This document shows, piece after piece, positions 37,501 through 49,400 of a stretch of 64,000 nt of DNA. The stretch is taken from positions 31,916,001-31,980,000 of the forward strand of contig JAJNNQ010000137.1 of the NCBI GenBank assembly GCA_027886175.1, in the 5' to 3' direction. The position numbers were made by a program, and so were the translations under genes. The notes beneath the pieces were generated by a model. That model saw nothing but the letters and a program-made list of their open reading frames with translations. It did no database searches and had not been told where the DNA came from. The first letter of the stretch is position 1; each line of letters starts with the position of its first letter. This DNA is from Phylloscopus collybita. Taxonomy: Eukaryota; Chordata; Aves; Passeriformes; Phylloscopidae.

Positions 37501-40500
37501 TACCAGTCAATAAGGAAGGTAGATGTTGATACTTTGCTGTGTTTGAATTATCTATGTAAGAAACATAGCTGCTGTAGTTATACAGACATGTAAAATAGGA
37601 AAAGATGGCAACACTGGCAACATTGTGACAATTGTAATCCAATTCCTTGTAACTAATGGGCCTTTTAAATCTTCATTTAAAAGAACAAGAACTGTTCAGA
37701 TATATGTTCATTAAAAACTTCAAAGCAAAAGACTTTTGTATGGTTCTCATCTGGAAGAAAAGACATTGAGAGGTAAACTGAAATCCTGAGTTTCTCATTC
37801 TACAGTTTTGCCTCAACAGATTAATCTTCCCCAAAGGAATCAAAATCTTCCCAATCAATATTCTGGCGATTGTCTTCATTATAAGTGTGAAGATGCTCTA
37901 CATTTATGCTTAAAACGTATATTTCCTAGACCCCTTTGACTGCACTAAACTTGATTAAATCCAGGAATGGTCTCTATTGTCAGAAGGCAGGTTTTGATAC
38001 TCTGCAGTAGTAAACTTGAAGAAATTAGTTCCTACTTCTTGACTGCATTCTTGGTATTATAGCCCAATATATGTGATTAGCCACCTCTGCCATTCTGGCT
38101 AAGACACTGCATATGAGAAAGTGCTGTAAACAGAAGAAAGTCAGTCTGAACTTTTGCAAAAGTAGGAAAAAATACTTCAAATATCACTTAATTTTATATA
38201 AATGTTCTGTTGGTTTGGATAGTTCTGACAGTTCTTCAGTGATCTATATTGTCACTGATTCATAGGTTAACTCCTAGAAGTTCAGTGAATGCAATATTAT
38301 AGTATTGCTCTATGAGTATTACTTTTGGCTGGTAGTATTTCAAAATGCTACAAATGCATAAGAAATCAGCACCATTGTTTTCTGGTGTAATAAAGAAACA
38401 ATACCTCAAGTCATGATAGGTTTTCCTTTATGATGAGTATATGGGAAACTAGATGCGTGTCTAAAACACACTTGCTCATATTTTCTTTTTATATTGTTAA
38501 ACTACTCTGTGTTCACCCAAAATTAATACAGACAGATTTTCTGGCACTGAAAGAAGCAGGAAAAATCTTGAACTGCATAAGAAAATTCTCTAAGAATTCA
38601 TCAAGAACTTTTTTTTCCTCAATTAGTCTTCTCCTTAGAACAGCATCCTCATCAGAAATACTCAGTGTCATCTGAGGAGGTACAAAATACAATATAGCTC
38701 CAGGATACAGTCCTATTATCTTCAATAATAATTAATATTCATTACCCTCCATCATTCTATAGTCTTCAGCCATCTTAAATTAAAAATCATCTTTAATTTT
38801 AATCAAAATCAATTTTAACTATATATTTTATCACAGATCAAGGAAAAAAAACCCCTGAAATTAAAAGAATCTTAGTAGAAGTCCCAGCATGAAGACCTTT
38901 AAAGCTTGCTGCAAGAGATTTAATCTACATTTTATAACCAAGTCTGTAAAGATGCTTATCAGAACAAGTTTTTATCCAGTGAATTTTAATATGTGAAATT
39001 TGCAAGACATTTAATTTTAACACAAGAAAGAAACCATTAGAAATATCAGTTTCATAAGCTCATTTTCATGAGAAACACCCTGATCCAGGCAAATAAGAAT
39101 CTGAAATACCTGTTCTCTAGGAATTAATATGGGATCCTTAATTGGTAATATTATGCATGTGTACTAATTAGAAAATAAAAATCTGTAAAACAGATTAATA
39201 CTACATTCTAAAGATCAGAGTCTGACATCCACTAAATCTTTCAAAGTGTCTTTAAGGAGGTATGAGCTACACTGTAGTTAGTACATAATGAATCAGTATT
39301 TTGTGGGTTTAAAAAAGTTACTCATCTGCAAAAAATTGAAAGGATAATAGTTTTCACAATGAATGAGTATTAATCAATTTTATAGGTCACCAGAAAATAA
39401 TAAAATAAAAAAGCTGAAACCAAACCAGTCATAGGATTAACTGCTCAATGCCCCAAATAGCAACAGACAGAAGAGTGGACTCAGTGTGTTCTCTCTTCTC
39501 TCTGCACAGAAAGCTCTGATCAACCACAGCAGTTTATTGGTTAAATTCTCTTTTCTTGTGATGCTAGGGAATGAAACCAAAGATGTCTCAAGGCATCCAC
39601 AACACTTCAAGGCATTAGGGGTGTTGGCAGCACCATCATTTTATAGAACCAGCAGGGATTTTGTCCTTAACTTGAAGGGTGGGATAGAAGAGAGGCAGTG
39701 ATATGCATTTTGATCACAGAACTTGTAAACTCTTTTAAGGTTTGAAGATCTTTGTTTGGCTGACAACTTTCTCCCAACCCTTTAATATAAAGTGATGGAT
39801 TATGGTAAAGCTTGACATTGTCATTTCAACCTTAGAAATGAAAGATAGGGAATAACAAGAATCTATATTTTAAAAAAAAAATTATTAAGGGTGTCTATAG
39901 AGAATGAGTCCATTAAAGAGGTCACAGAACTCGCTAGGTTAGTATCTCAGAGAGATTGTTAGATATCACAAAAGAACTAGGAGATAAAAACATTTAATCA
40001 TTAAAGTGAACAGTCTAGCTCAGTTACAATAAATTGGGCAGCGATATGCTTGTTTACAAAAGATGGAATCCAGAGGATAGACATAGTCATTATTTCTTCA
40101 GAGAGCTGATACGTCTTGGGATGAGCATAGCAAAGTTGATTTGGGCTTTAATCTCATCTTTGATGCAGTGACTAATGCAGACAATTGGTTTTTAAAGATT
40201 GGTATATTACAACTGCTGGAAGGCACTTGCTTCATGGATATTCTGTAATTCTTCAGAAGCAAATCCAAAGTTGAGATCAGGCTTGGCACTCCTTGAAGGC
40301 CTGGAAGTCGCTCCCTTAGGACTGATTAGAGCATTGTTTTTCTACAGTATTTCCATCCCACTGAAGGTTCACATCAGTCTTTCTTAGCTCCTGAGGCATC
40401 CATCTCATCAATTATCTAGAACAGGAATAGAAGAAGGGAAAAAATAAAGGAAATATCTGGGTTTTTTCAATGTTATGAAGATTTTGTCATATGTCTTCTC

Positions 40501-40646
40501 CTTGGGTTGTCATATTTCTGTCATTTCCTTCTATCATTTTTAAACACTGTGTTAGTTTCCATCATAACTAAATTTGTTTATATTCACAAATCGTAATTAA
40601 AAGGAAGTACCTGGGACAGGTTTTTCAGCACCTATTTGTGTTTGTG

Positions 40647-40680
40647 CACACACACACACATATATATATACACACACACA
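40647..40680. repeat. (CA)7(TA)5(CA)5 compound microsatellite
   Basis: A TA block sits symmetrically between two CA blocks. Alternating purine-pyrimidine DNA of this kind can adopt Z-form or slipped structures and is usually polymorphic. Confidence 0.9.
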
Positions 40681-41387
40681 AACCTATTTTGCATCTGTAC
40701 GTTCACTGTCTCGAGTTGTTTATTTAGTTAGCTCAATAACTCTCGGGTGTTTCGGATGACTTTTTCCTATGAGCATGATCTATCAATTTTGGCATAATGA
40801 ACTCCTGCAAAGGTCAAATTTAAAGGATAAATGCTGCAGGAAATGATGACTCTACAATAATCCTGTTATCCTCCTACAACTCTAATTTCATTTTATTGAG
40901 TTGAACAGTGTAAGGGTAAAAGGGTAACTACTTTCTTTCTGCTAACACCCATATACCCAAGTCCCCTGAGCATGGTTTTATGTTGAATCACTCCTGTAAA
41001 TGTATTAATAATAAAGATCTATTACGAAATTAATTCTTATCTGGTTTTTATTTGTTTATGGTGGCTTATTTTTTGATTTTACAAATATCAGCAAAACATG
41101 TTGAAGTATTATTGGGGAATAGGAGGGGATGGGGGGGGCATGGCCTAAGAGGGAATTTTATTCTGATAAAATACTGTAAATGGAAGGCAAACTATGTTGT
41201 AAACAACAGCTTTTTGCGCCTCTTATCAACTGTTCATACTGCTACTGGATTGATGTTCATCTAAATATATGCATACACAGAATGGAACAAACCTTCCAGA
41301 TAATATTTTCAAAAAATTCTTAACATCTGCTGACCTTGATCTGTTTAAAACTTGCAGAAACTTATTCCTGCAAACAGAAGGGGCTTT

Positions 41388-41425
41388 TTTTTCTTTTTCT
41401 TTTTTTTTTTTTTTCTTTTTTTATT
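41388..41425. repeat. T-rich tract with C interruptions
   Basis: Runs of T broken by single C, ending in TTTATTTAG. It is a simple low-complexity tract with no further structure visible. Confidence 0.8.
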
Positions 41426-43310
41426 TAGTAGTTCTACTAATTCATTAGTACTTCTCATTAACTGTGACTATTCTTTGGTTGATGCATCCATGCTTTCTGT
41501 TCCAGTAATTTAAAAAAAATTCTTGGATAAAAATGTAACACACACATCAGAAAGTCCTGTCTTTTCTAGAATGATTAAGGAGTAAAACAAGATTTCACTG
41601 TTCTCCTGCTAGATGAGCCCTTTAGTCTTACCACAACGTAATTATGTCAGCAAATGCATTCAGTAGCTTACCATACTCAAGCCAACATGTACATTACTTT
41701 ATGCTAAGGTAGAAGCAACACTTGAGCTGTTTAAGAAACACATCCCCGGCTTTGTAGTTCTCTTTCCAAGCTATGCTTGTTATCAAAAAACTATTTAAAA
41801 GGTATCTATGTGAGGTGATATCCCCTCTCTCTTTTGCCTGATGGTTAAATGTAACTCTGCTTTCGTAAGGGAATACATCCAGTGGTATGAGGAGCAGACC
41901 ACCTATGGCAATATCACACAGGCTATTTGCTAGCACACTGGTAGCCCATCCTTGGAACAGCTTTGGCATCCTGTGGAAAAAAAAAAGCACAATTTTTAAT
42001 TAGTTAGAAGCAACACTGTGTGCAGTAGTGTGAGCACAGGCATACCCAGAAGAAGTTAGTTTAAGAAAGTCCTTTTGAATATCTCTATAAAAGAAGCTTT
42101 AAGTTTTACTTTTGTACATCTCCAGGGTGCCAAACAAAATTTCAGGAAGTGCTGCAGAAACCAAATACAGAATAGGCAGAAACATAAAGTAATTTAATTT
42201 GTTAAAATCATAAACATATGTTTATAGACAAGTATACTAATTTTCAAACTTTTAATCATATCAAATACATTGACATTTGGGAGTCCTGTGTGCACTGCTA
42301 TGATAAGTAATTTAGCCCAGTCTAAATTCTGATCATAAAATGTAGGAATTTTTTAATAGTTTATTAGCTAGAAAGACTCAGGAGGTATTGGAGGTGCTCA
42401 AAAGGGCTACTTAAATTTTCACCCACAGAATATTTTTTCCTTGAAACTCCTCAGTGACTACAGACAAGATAGGCCACGTAGAAGTTAAAAGCAATTTCCT
42501 GCCATTGACTCAACTTGTTCTAAAACATACAAAATCCCTGTGTAAAGGACCCATTTCAACAGCTGTGGCTATTTACCTTTTATGTTTTCATTAGGTGTGA
42601 ATCTCAGCTGAGCTTTGTTGCTTTCTTTGGCAGCTTGTGGAAACAGGTTTGAAGAGATGAGTTTACTTAGATATTGGAAACAGAGAAACTTGAAAACACA
42701 TGAAAAATTGCAATGACAAGGTAGGAATTCACTGCTTCTGATGTAGTGAAATGAAATTCTTGCCCCATGCACCTAATGTGTCTGCATAGGCAATAGATTC
42801 CCACACAGAGGCTGGAGTGATATTTGTTTAAAACTAGCTTTCATCCCTCCATAAACAATATAAATGTCAGCTTCCCATAATCTCACTTCCACGCTTTTGA
42901 CCTGGCAAAAAGGTTGTACAAGCAAAAAAAGCTTACAAAAATTTTGAACTAAAGTTCACCCCCAAGCCCTCAAAAAGGTCTTTCACTTGCTGAGTAGTAG
43001 TCAAGAGTTCCTGAGCCCAGAAAACTGCAACATGTGGTTTATTGACAAAGAAATACAGGCTGAACAATACACCAGCTAGACAATCATTGCATAACAAAAA
43101 TTATATCTGCCATCAAAACAAGCTGCTAACAAAGTCACCCTTAGTTTTAAAATTGATCCATTGCATGCAACCAAACTTCCCACTGCCATTATCATCCTTC
43201 TCATAATCTATGATGTAGACTAATTCAAACTCATCGACATATGCTTCATGACTAGCTGTCGGGAAGCAAAAAATAAATGAGAATAATGAAAGAAATTGTG
43301 GATTTGAGAT

Positions 43311-43473
43311 CATATAATCACAGAAAGGTAAGGGTTGGAAGGGACCTTAAAATCACAACCTCCCTGCCACAGGCAGGGACACCTTCCATTGGACCAGGCT
43401 GCTCAAAGCCTCATCCAACATGGCTTTGAACACTTCCAGGGATGGGGCATCCAGAACTTCTCTGGGCAACCTG
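43311..43473 (-). mobile_element. Older CR1, 3' part (interrupted by a younger CR1)
   Basis: In plus-strand reading this is the reverse complement of a CR1 3' end: ATCACAGAAAGGTAAGG, then GGTTGGAAGGGACC, CAGGGATGGGGCATCC and CTCTGGGCAACCTG. It stops at AACCTG (43468-43473), exactly where the younger plus-strand CR1 begins, and resumes at 44174 with AACCTGTTCCAGTGCC. Joined, the flanks read as an uninterrupted CR1. Confidence 0.92.
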
Positions 43474-44057
43474 GTGGCCAAGAAGGCCAATGGCATCCTA
43501 GCCTGTATCAGGAATGGTGTGTCCAGCAGGAGCAGGGAGGTTGTCATTCTTCCCCTGTACTCGGCACTGGTGAGGCCACACCTTGAGTGCTGTGTCCAGT
43601 TTTGGGCCCCTCAGTTTAGGAAGGACATTGAGTGCTGTGTCCAGTTCTGGCCTCTCAGCTCAGGAAGGACGTTGAGATGCTTGAGCGTGTCCAGAGGAGG
43701 GCAACGAGGCTGGTGAGGGGCTTGGAGCACAAACCCTATGAGGAACAACTGAGGGAGCTGGGGTTGTTTAGCCTGGAGAAAAGGAGACTTAGAGGTGATC
43801 TTATAACTCTCTACAACTTCCTGAAGGGTGGTTGTAACCAGGTGGGGGTTGGTCTCTTTCTCCAGGCAACAACAGACAGAACAATAGGACACAGTCTTAA
43901 GCTGCATCAAGGAAAATATAGGTTGGATATTAGGAAAAAGTTTTTCACAGAAAGAGTGATAAAGTATTGGAATGGCCTGCCCAGGGAAGTGGTGGAGTCA
44001 CCATCCCTGGATGTGTTTAAGAAAAGACTGGATGTGGCACTTGGTGCCGTGGTCTAG
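43474..44057 (+). pseudogene. CR1 ORF2 C-terminal fragment, frameshifted
   Basis: This codes for the C-terminal end of CR1 ORF2, the endonuclease-reverse transcriptase polyprotein that copies CR1 RNA into DNA at a nicked target. Only the region beyond the catalytic reverse transcriptase core is present; neither the endonuclease nor the FADD motif is included. One frame (43420-43716) gives [20 protein letters not shown] and [15 protein letters not shown] second frame (43632-44057) gives [38 protein letters not shown] and [20 protein letters not shown], all hallmark CR1 tail sequence. The switch between frames comes from an imperfect tandem duplication (45 then 44 bp). It has no start codon of its own and cannot make a working enzyme. 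Confidence 0.9.
43583..43671 (+). repeat. 45/44-bp tandem duplication within CR1 ORF2
   Basis: Copy 1 (43583-43627) and copy 2 (43628-43671) both begin TTGAGTGCTGTGTCCAGTT and end AGGAAGGAC. Copy 2 lacks one base and has several substitutions. The peptide [15 protein letters not shown] is thus partly repeated, and the one-base loss shifts the frame. Confidence 0.9.
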
Positions 44058-44117
44058 TTGAGGTGTTAGAGCATGGGTTGGACTTGATGATCTTGAAGGT
44101 CTCTTCCAACCAAAAAA

Positions 44118-44173
44118 ATTCTGTGATTCTGTGATTCTGTGATTCTGTGATTCTGTGATTCTGTGATTCTGTG
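44118..44173 (+). repeat. (ATTCTGTG)7 octamer array at the CR1 3' end
   Basis: Seven perfect tandem ATTCTGTG units. CR1 elements usually end with one to a few such octamers, which serve as the template end for target-primed reverse transcription. Seven identical units point to slippage at or after insertion. Confidence 0.95.
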
Positions 44174-44293
44174 AACCTGTTCCAGTGCCTCACCAGCCTC
44201 ACGGTAAGGAATTTATTTGTAACATCCAATCTACTTTCTTTCATCTTAAAACAAATCCCCCTTGTCCTATCACTACATGTCCTTGTAAACAGA
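44174..44293 (-). mobile_element. Older CR1, continuation after the nested insertion
   Basis: This resumes the older minus-strand CR1: AACCTGTTCCAGTGCCTCACC, GTAAGGAATTTATTTGTAAC and CCCTTGTCCTATCACTAC are the reverse complement of the CR1 ORF2 tail. The match fades after about 44293. On the minus strand the order is ORF2 tail then 3' untranslated region, as expected. Confidence 0.9.
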
Positions 44294-47200
44294 CATGAGA
44301 GCCTACATTTTAGGAGTGATAAAAAGACAGTGCCTAGGTTGTATGAGAGAAGACCCATGTTGTGATTTTATTACACAAACAACTGAAGCAATGTGTTTGG
44401 ATCCTTGGAAGAGGGTAGAGCTAAAACAGAAAGCTCCTGGACAGGATGACAATGAGCATTTGAGGGGTGTTAATGGGAGTCCTCTCTGCAACTTCCTTGC
44501 GGAGGCACCCTCAGCCCATCAGGCAAGACTTTCCAGAAGAGGCATGCTGGCAACTTATGTGTCCTGTATATCACACATACGTATATTTTATATGGGTCCA
44601 GCTACATAACTGAACAAAGTTTCTGTATTTGTCTCTGCCCAAGCACCAACTGGCTACACTTTAGGTTAGCAGTTAGGGGAGTTAGGAACTCATTTCCATA
44701 AGCGTTAAAAGATTATATGAGTTCATATTATTGGGTTATACTAAGTTATATAAATTCACAGTCATATTAATGTAAGCTTGACTGGGCAGAGGAGTCAAGG
44801 CTGGACATTCTACATAGCATTGAGGACAGATTTTCAGGCAAAATCCTTTTTCTCACACTATCTTTCCCACTTGGGTAAAGTTCTCCCTAAACTTACATAA
44901 GTCATGTCAGTACTATCCTTTAAGTCCTTTCTTAAAAATCTCTTTCGCACACAACCTATCTTGACTACAGATTAATAGAATTCTGGTTATTTACTGTGTG
45001 AAAATGGACTATTCTCTTGTTCTGTGTCTGGACACAATGTAGACTTTAAAGGCCTTCTGGACAATCTTATAAAATATGCTGATGGCCATAATTCACACAA
45101 GTGTAAGCGACATAAAAGAGGGTAGAAAAGAAACCCAAAGAAAATATGGGGCTGTTACTTAAAGATAGCAAAGCAATTCTTTAGATCTTCCAACTGTTGA
45201 CAAAATAAGATAAAAAAAAAAAACAACAGAGAAGACACATAGTGAGAAACTGGTGTAGAACAGAGTAGTTTTAATTCACTATGAGCTGAGGAAATAAGGA
45301 AATCTTGCACTACTAGTGTTTGTGTGCAATCTCTCCCTTGCATGAATACATTTTGTAACTCAGAATTTTCTTACTGTCTATCATGCTAAGAAAACATTCA
45401 AATTTTACTTTATAAGAAAAAAAACCCTCCTAAGTAGAAGTCAAATCTGCATGTCAGCTGTCACAAAGGAGTTTCCTTTTATGTCCTAGGGTAGAGACTA
45501 GGCTCTACCTAGAGGTAGAGACTTTCTGCAGCATATATACAAAGAGGAAAAAAAAAAGAGAGAGACTTGCTTCACTTTATTTAAAAAGAATTGCTGACGG
45601 AATATTTTATTCTGTAGAAAGAGCTGGAAATCACAGTGCAATGTCATTTTTTTAAGAACAGGGTTCAGTTTAATGTTCAGTCTTTTTGCATCACTGTTGC
45701 AACTGGATAAAATATTTAATGGCATGTATTCTGAACTATATATTTTGACAATGTATTTCATGCCTTGTATGTCACTGAAGTTTTGGGATTGGAGTGAATA
45801 ATGAAAGAGTAACTCCGCATTTCTCATGCCGTTGCATTCAGATTTGTTATTTTTCATTGATGTGCCACTAGCTACATCAAGCCTTGATAATCCATAACCA
45901 TTTCTTACTTTGTAGGAATTATATTAAGGTACAAGAGCATCTTAACCTTCTGTCTTTTCCTATGTAATATTAAAATCATATTAATATTTGAAGCTTTGGT
46001 ATCCATTGCAGGAAATAAAATTTTAAAGATCATGTACAAATCTGTGGTACAAAAATTTGGTTTAAGAGCTTTAGTTTTCATACCAATATTATCTGTTCAC
46101 AAAAAAAATTCATCCAGGAAGAAAAAAGAGTAAAGTTAAAAAAAGCTTTCAAAATGTTTATTATAGTGTTTTTAGGAACACGTTATTCTTCAAAAGCAAA
46201 TATATTGCAGAAATACAAACCTCTTCTATAGTGATTTAAAGAGCACGTAAGTAGTTTGGAACATTTGATTTAAAAATATAAAAGTTTGAGAGGAAAGGAA
46301 GTTATTGAAGGGGGAAAATGGAAATTCAAGGGAAAAAATGCTGCCCTGTTTTTGCAAAGCATTCTGATAGTAAAGCAGATTATAGATGGGTTTTGTACTA
46401 TTTGTTACGGTAAAATTACCTGCAGTCATCTACATCTTCATATTGAGACATTCTGTGCTCTGTTAGCATCCTGTCAAAATGTCATATGGTATGTCATAAT
46501 CACAGAGAAAGGCAAGACAGTAGAAACAGTTTGTAGGGAACTTTCTAGGGGCACCTCGGAATAAAAAGAAAGCACCAGATTGTATGATTTTCTTGGATCA
46601 ATCCCTAGGAGTTCCTCCTGAAATTACTACCTGAATAAATCCAAGGGTTCATATGGATATGTACTAAGGATATGGGTCTAGGATGCTGCTTCTTCTTATT
46701 TAGAGAAATAACACATTTCAGTTTTTAAGTGAAAGTCAGACAGGTCATGTGTGGCACTGAGAGGGACTGGTTAAATATTAATTTCAGTCAGCATGGGTAT
46801 CATATATCTAGAAGACTTTTACAGAGCTATAGAAACCAGCAAGTTGATTCAAATATTTGAAAACAGGTGCTGTCAACTAGGACAATATTTTTAATTAAAA
46901 ACCTTCTCATAATTCACCTTTTTCCTACTTCCTGTTGTCTCAAATTTGTATGGGTTTCCACTGAAGTAACCTGCATTTCTGGTGAGGCACATATTCTGGT
47001 GAGGTCAGGCATCCAGGACCAGAACTTCATCCAAAGTTTTAGGAACAGCTAAACACATGCTCTTGGTGGGCAGACACCAAGAAGAGGTTAGATCACACAT
47101 GCAGTGAGGACCCACAACACCCTAGAAGAGGTGAGCTCTCCAAACAGAGGATGGCTGCCTGAGCCCATGGTGCCTCTCCCTGCACAGGATGGGATGCAGC

Positions 47201-49400
47201 TTACTGCATTACTGCACCACATCAGCCCTGAGTTTGCACTGCCTTCTTCCATAGCTTTCCTTCTCACCCTTGGCAACCTCCCCCATCACCAGTAAACACA
47301 CACTGCACAAAGGCTCACAGAATGATGCTGCTTATGGTAGACCAGAGTGAACTGCAAAATGCTCCCTAAACTGTATTGTAGTAACAGCAAAAATGCTTTT
47401 TTGTCACTGAGTATGTAACAGTTTTAAATATAATATATATGCTGGAAAAAAAATCCAAACAATCCATGACTGAACTCTACATTGCTAATTTAGGTAAGAC
47501 ATTTTTAAGAAAAATATGAGAAAATGTTTTTAATTAGGTGGTGATAATAGGAGAGGATCAATGTCATTAAGTATTAACACAAGCAGTGTAATTGTATTTT
47601 AAAGGAGAAATAGTACTTCTCCCAAGTTAACAAAGTAATAAAACTTTAATTACAAAAATATCTTTGTCATATTTATTTTATGTACTGGATACCCCAAGTT
47701 CCATTTATTTTTTCCCAGTATTTAACACCCTGATAAGGTTTGCTTTGCTGACATCATCACATGCAACTGACTATGGCTAATTGTGAAGAACTAATACAAA
47801 TGCTAAGGGGAAAAGGTGGAAAAATTCTGTTATCAGCTGCCCTAGGTAGATAATTAATCAAATGACAGGTAATATAGATCCAAAGCTGTTGGTCTGCTAA
47901 GACAAAACCACTAAATTTCTGCCTGTAAATTAGAGTGTCTTTAGCATTGTAGAACATTTACTTGATCTGTTGTAAAACAATGTCAACTTGGATAAGCTGT
48001 TGGTATGTGACCATGATAAAGCCATGAGAGTAATCATGGGTGTGATGGATTCCACAGAGAGACAAAAAGAAATACTCACGAGTTTCCATTATATCAAAAC
48101 TAACATGAAAAATGTACACATGCTAACACTTTAAAAGTATATCTTAATTTGGGGTTTACAGTTTTAAAATAACAGTTTCAAAGGACAGATGTTCATTAGA
48201 TTCACAGGAGAAAAAAAAAGAAAAAAAAAGAAGAAGGAAATTACAGCTTTATGACAGGTATTTCATATAAAATACTCAAAACATTGAACCAAGAAATCAC
48301 TTTAAAAAATGATTCTCTTGCACTTCTGCAAGGTTGTAAACAGAAAGACATCAGAATGATAATGTCAAAGTGAGAAAAAAGCAATTGAGAGCACACTTTG
48401 CTATATTCATCTTTAGTTTTATAATTTTTATTTTTAATCCCCTTTACATTTCTTATTGGAGGAATTTAAGTCATATTGATGGTAGAAAAATGTTTGTAGA
48501 AAAACATCAACTCTAAAATGCTACATTTCTGATACCAACATTTGTTTGCCACATTATGGAAGGGTTATTTTATTAAGCAAAATAGCCTTTTCTGACATGC
48601 TGGATCACTTTAATAGCTTCTTATTTTCACATGGTGTGAACATATATCCATTTCAATATATATATACTCTGAACAACTTCTGTTGCATGAAGAATTACTT
48701 TGAGGTTAATGTAAGACTATGTGATAGTTTGTTCTTGAAAAAAAATTAAAACAAATTGTTGGGCAACATGAGGACTAAGTGAGTAATATCTTGTGAAGTG
48801 CCCTTGGATGTCAGTAGTTAAGGTTAATAATCCCTCCAAATAATGGGATGTAAGTTGATAATTTTGCTAAGAAAATGATAGGTAGTAGATAAATAGGATT
48901 TCTACTTCAGCAACCTGCCGAGGACACATGCAGCTTAACTTCTGAGTGGAAAATATGGATGGCAAAAAGTTACATTCAAAGACACAGTAATGTTATGTTT
49001 AAATATGTTATTCCTACATTGTACATTCATATTCTTCATAACCATTGCATTATACTTGGACTCCTGTAGGGCTGCAGAAGACAGTGGCTTTCATTGTGAG
49101 AAGTCATAAATACTCTCCTGCTGTGCAATGCTTTACAGGGTTGAGTGTAATTGTGTGAAGCTTAAAAACTCACCGGCAACATGACCTCCAGACCCTAGGA
49201 GCTCAACACAGACAGAAAAAGAACAAGCTAAGTAGGAATGGTCCAAACTTTATTTAAATTTTATAAAAGACAACAGAAAAATTTTAGACATTTAACAGAT
49301 TTATATCTGCTGTGGGCTTATCAAAAATGATTTACACCATTAAAAAATAATCATTCTTCCTGCATTTCTGTTTCTTTCTATCTTTGTTGCGGATCATGAG
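44294..49400. other. Unique non-coding DNA
   Basis: No gene or clear transposon. The only compositional oddity is 47080-47300, which is distinctly GC-richer than its surroundings (see findings). A-rich tracts occur near 45213 and 48212-48236. Confidence 0.5.

Larger units (their letters stand above)
31536..43310. other. Unique AT-rich non-coding DNA
   Basis: No recognised gene. It contains an A-rich stretch at 34280-34370, a CA/TA/CA microsatellite at 40647-40680, a T-rich tract at 41388-41425 and two weak exon-like open frames on the minus strand (38513-38725 and 41694-41970, see findings). Long introns or intergenic DNA would both look like this. Confidence 0.5.
43474..44173 (+). mobile_element. 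Younger CR1 LINE inserted in an older CR1
   Basis: A 700-bp 5'-truncated CR1 in plus orientation. It starts inside ORF2 (GTGGCCAAGAAGGCCAATGG), runs through the ORF2 C-terminus and the short 3' untranslated region (GGACTTGATGATCTTGAAGG), and ends with seven perfect ATTCTGTG octamers at 44118-44173. The octamer end is diagnostic of CR1. Its coding frame is nearly intact over the last 125 codons, so it is younger than the other copies in this window. A 45-bp tandem duplication at 43583-43671 breaks the frame. Confidence 0.95.
43468..44179. repeat. 6-bp target-site duplication AACCTG of the nested CR1
   Basis: AACCTG is present at 43468-43473 and 44174-44179, precisely bounding the inserted CR1. 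The older CR1 consensus has the sequence only once at this point, so this is a true duplication made at insertion. Confidence 0.88.

Noticed and set aside
37821..37925. Minus-strand 34-codon frame ending NRQNIDWEDFDSFGED
   Set aside because: It looks protein-like, but the preceding TAG would have to serve as a splice acceptor behind a purine-rich sequence (AAAGGGGTCTAG), which is a poor acceptor, and the length is within chance.
40095..40150. Minus-strand short frame ending INFAMLIPRRISSLKK
   Set aside because: Short, no donor or acceptor context strong enough, and other frames of the same stretch are also open.
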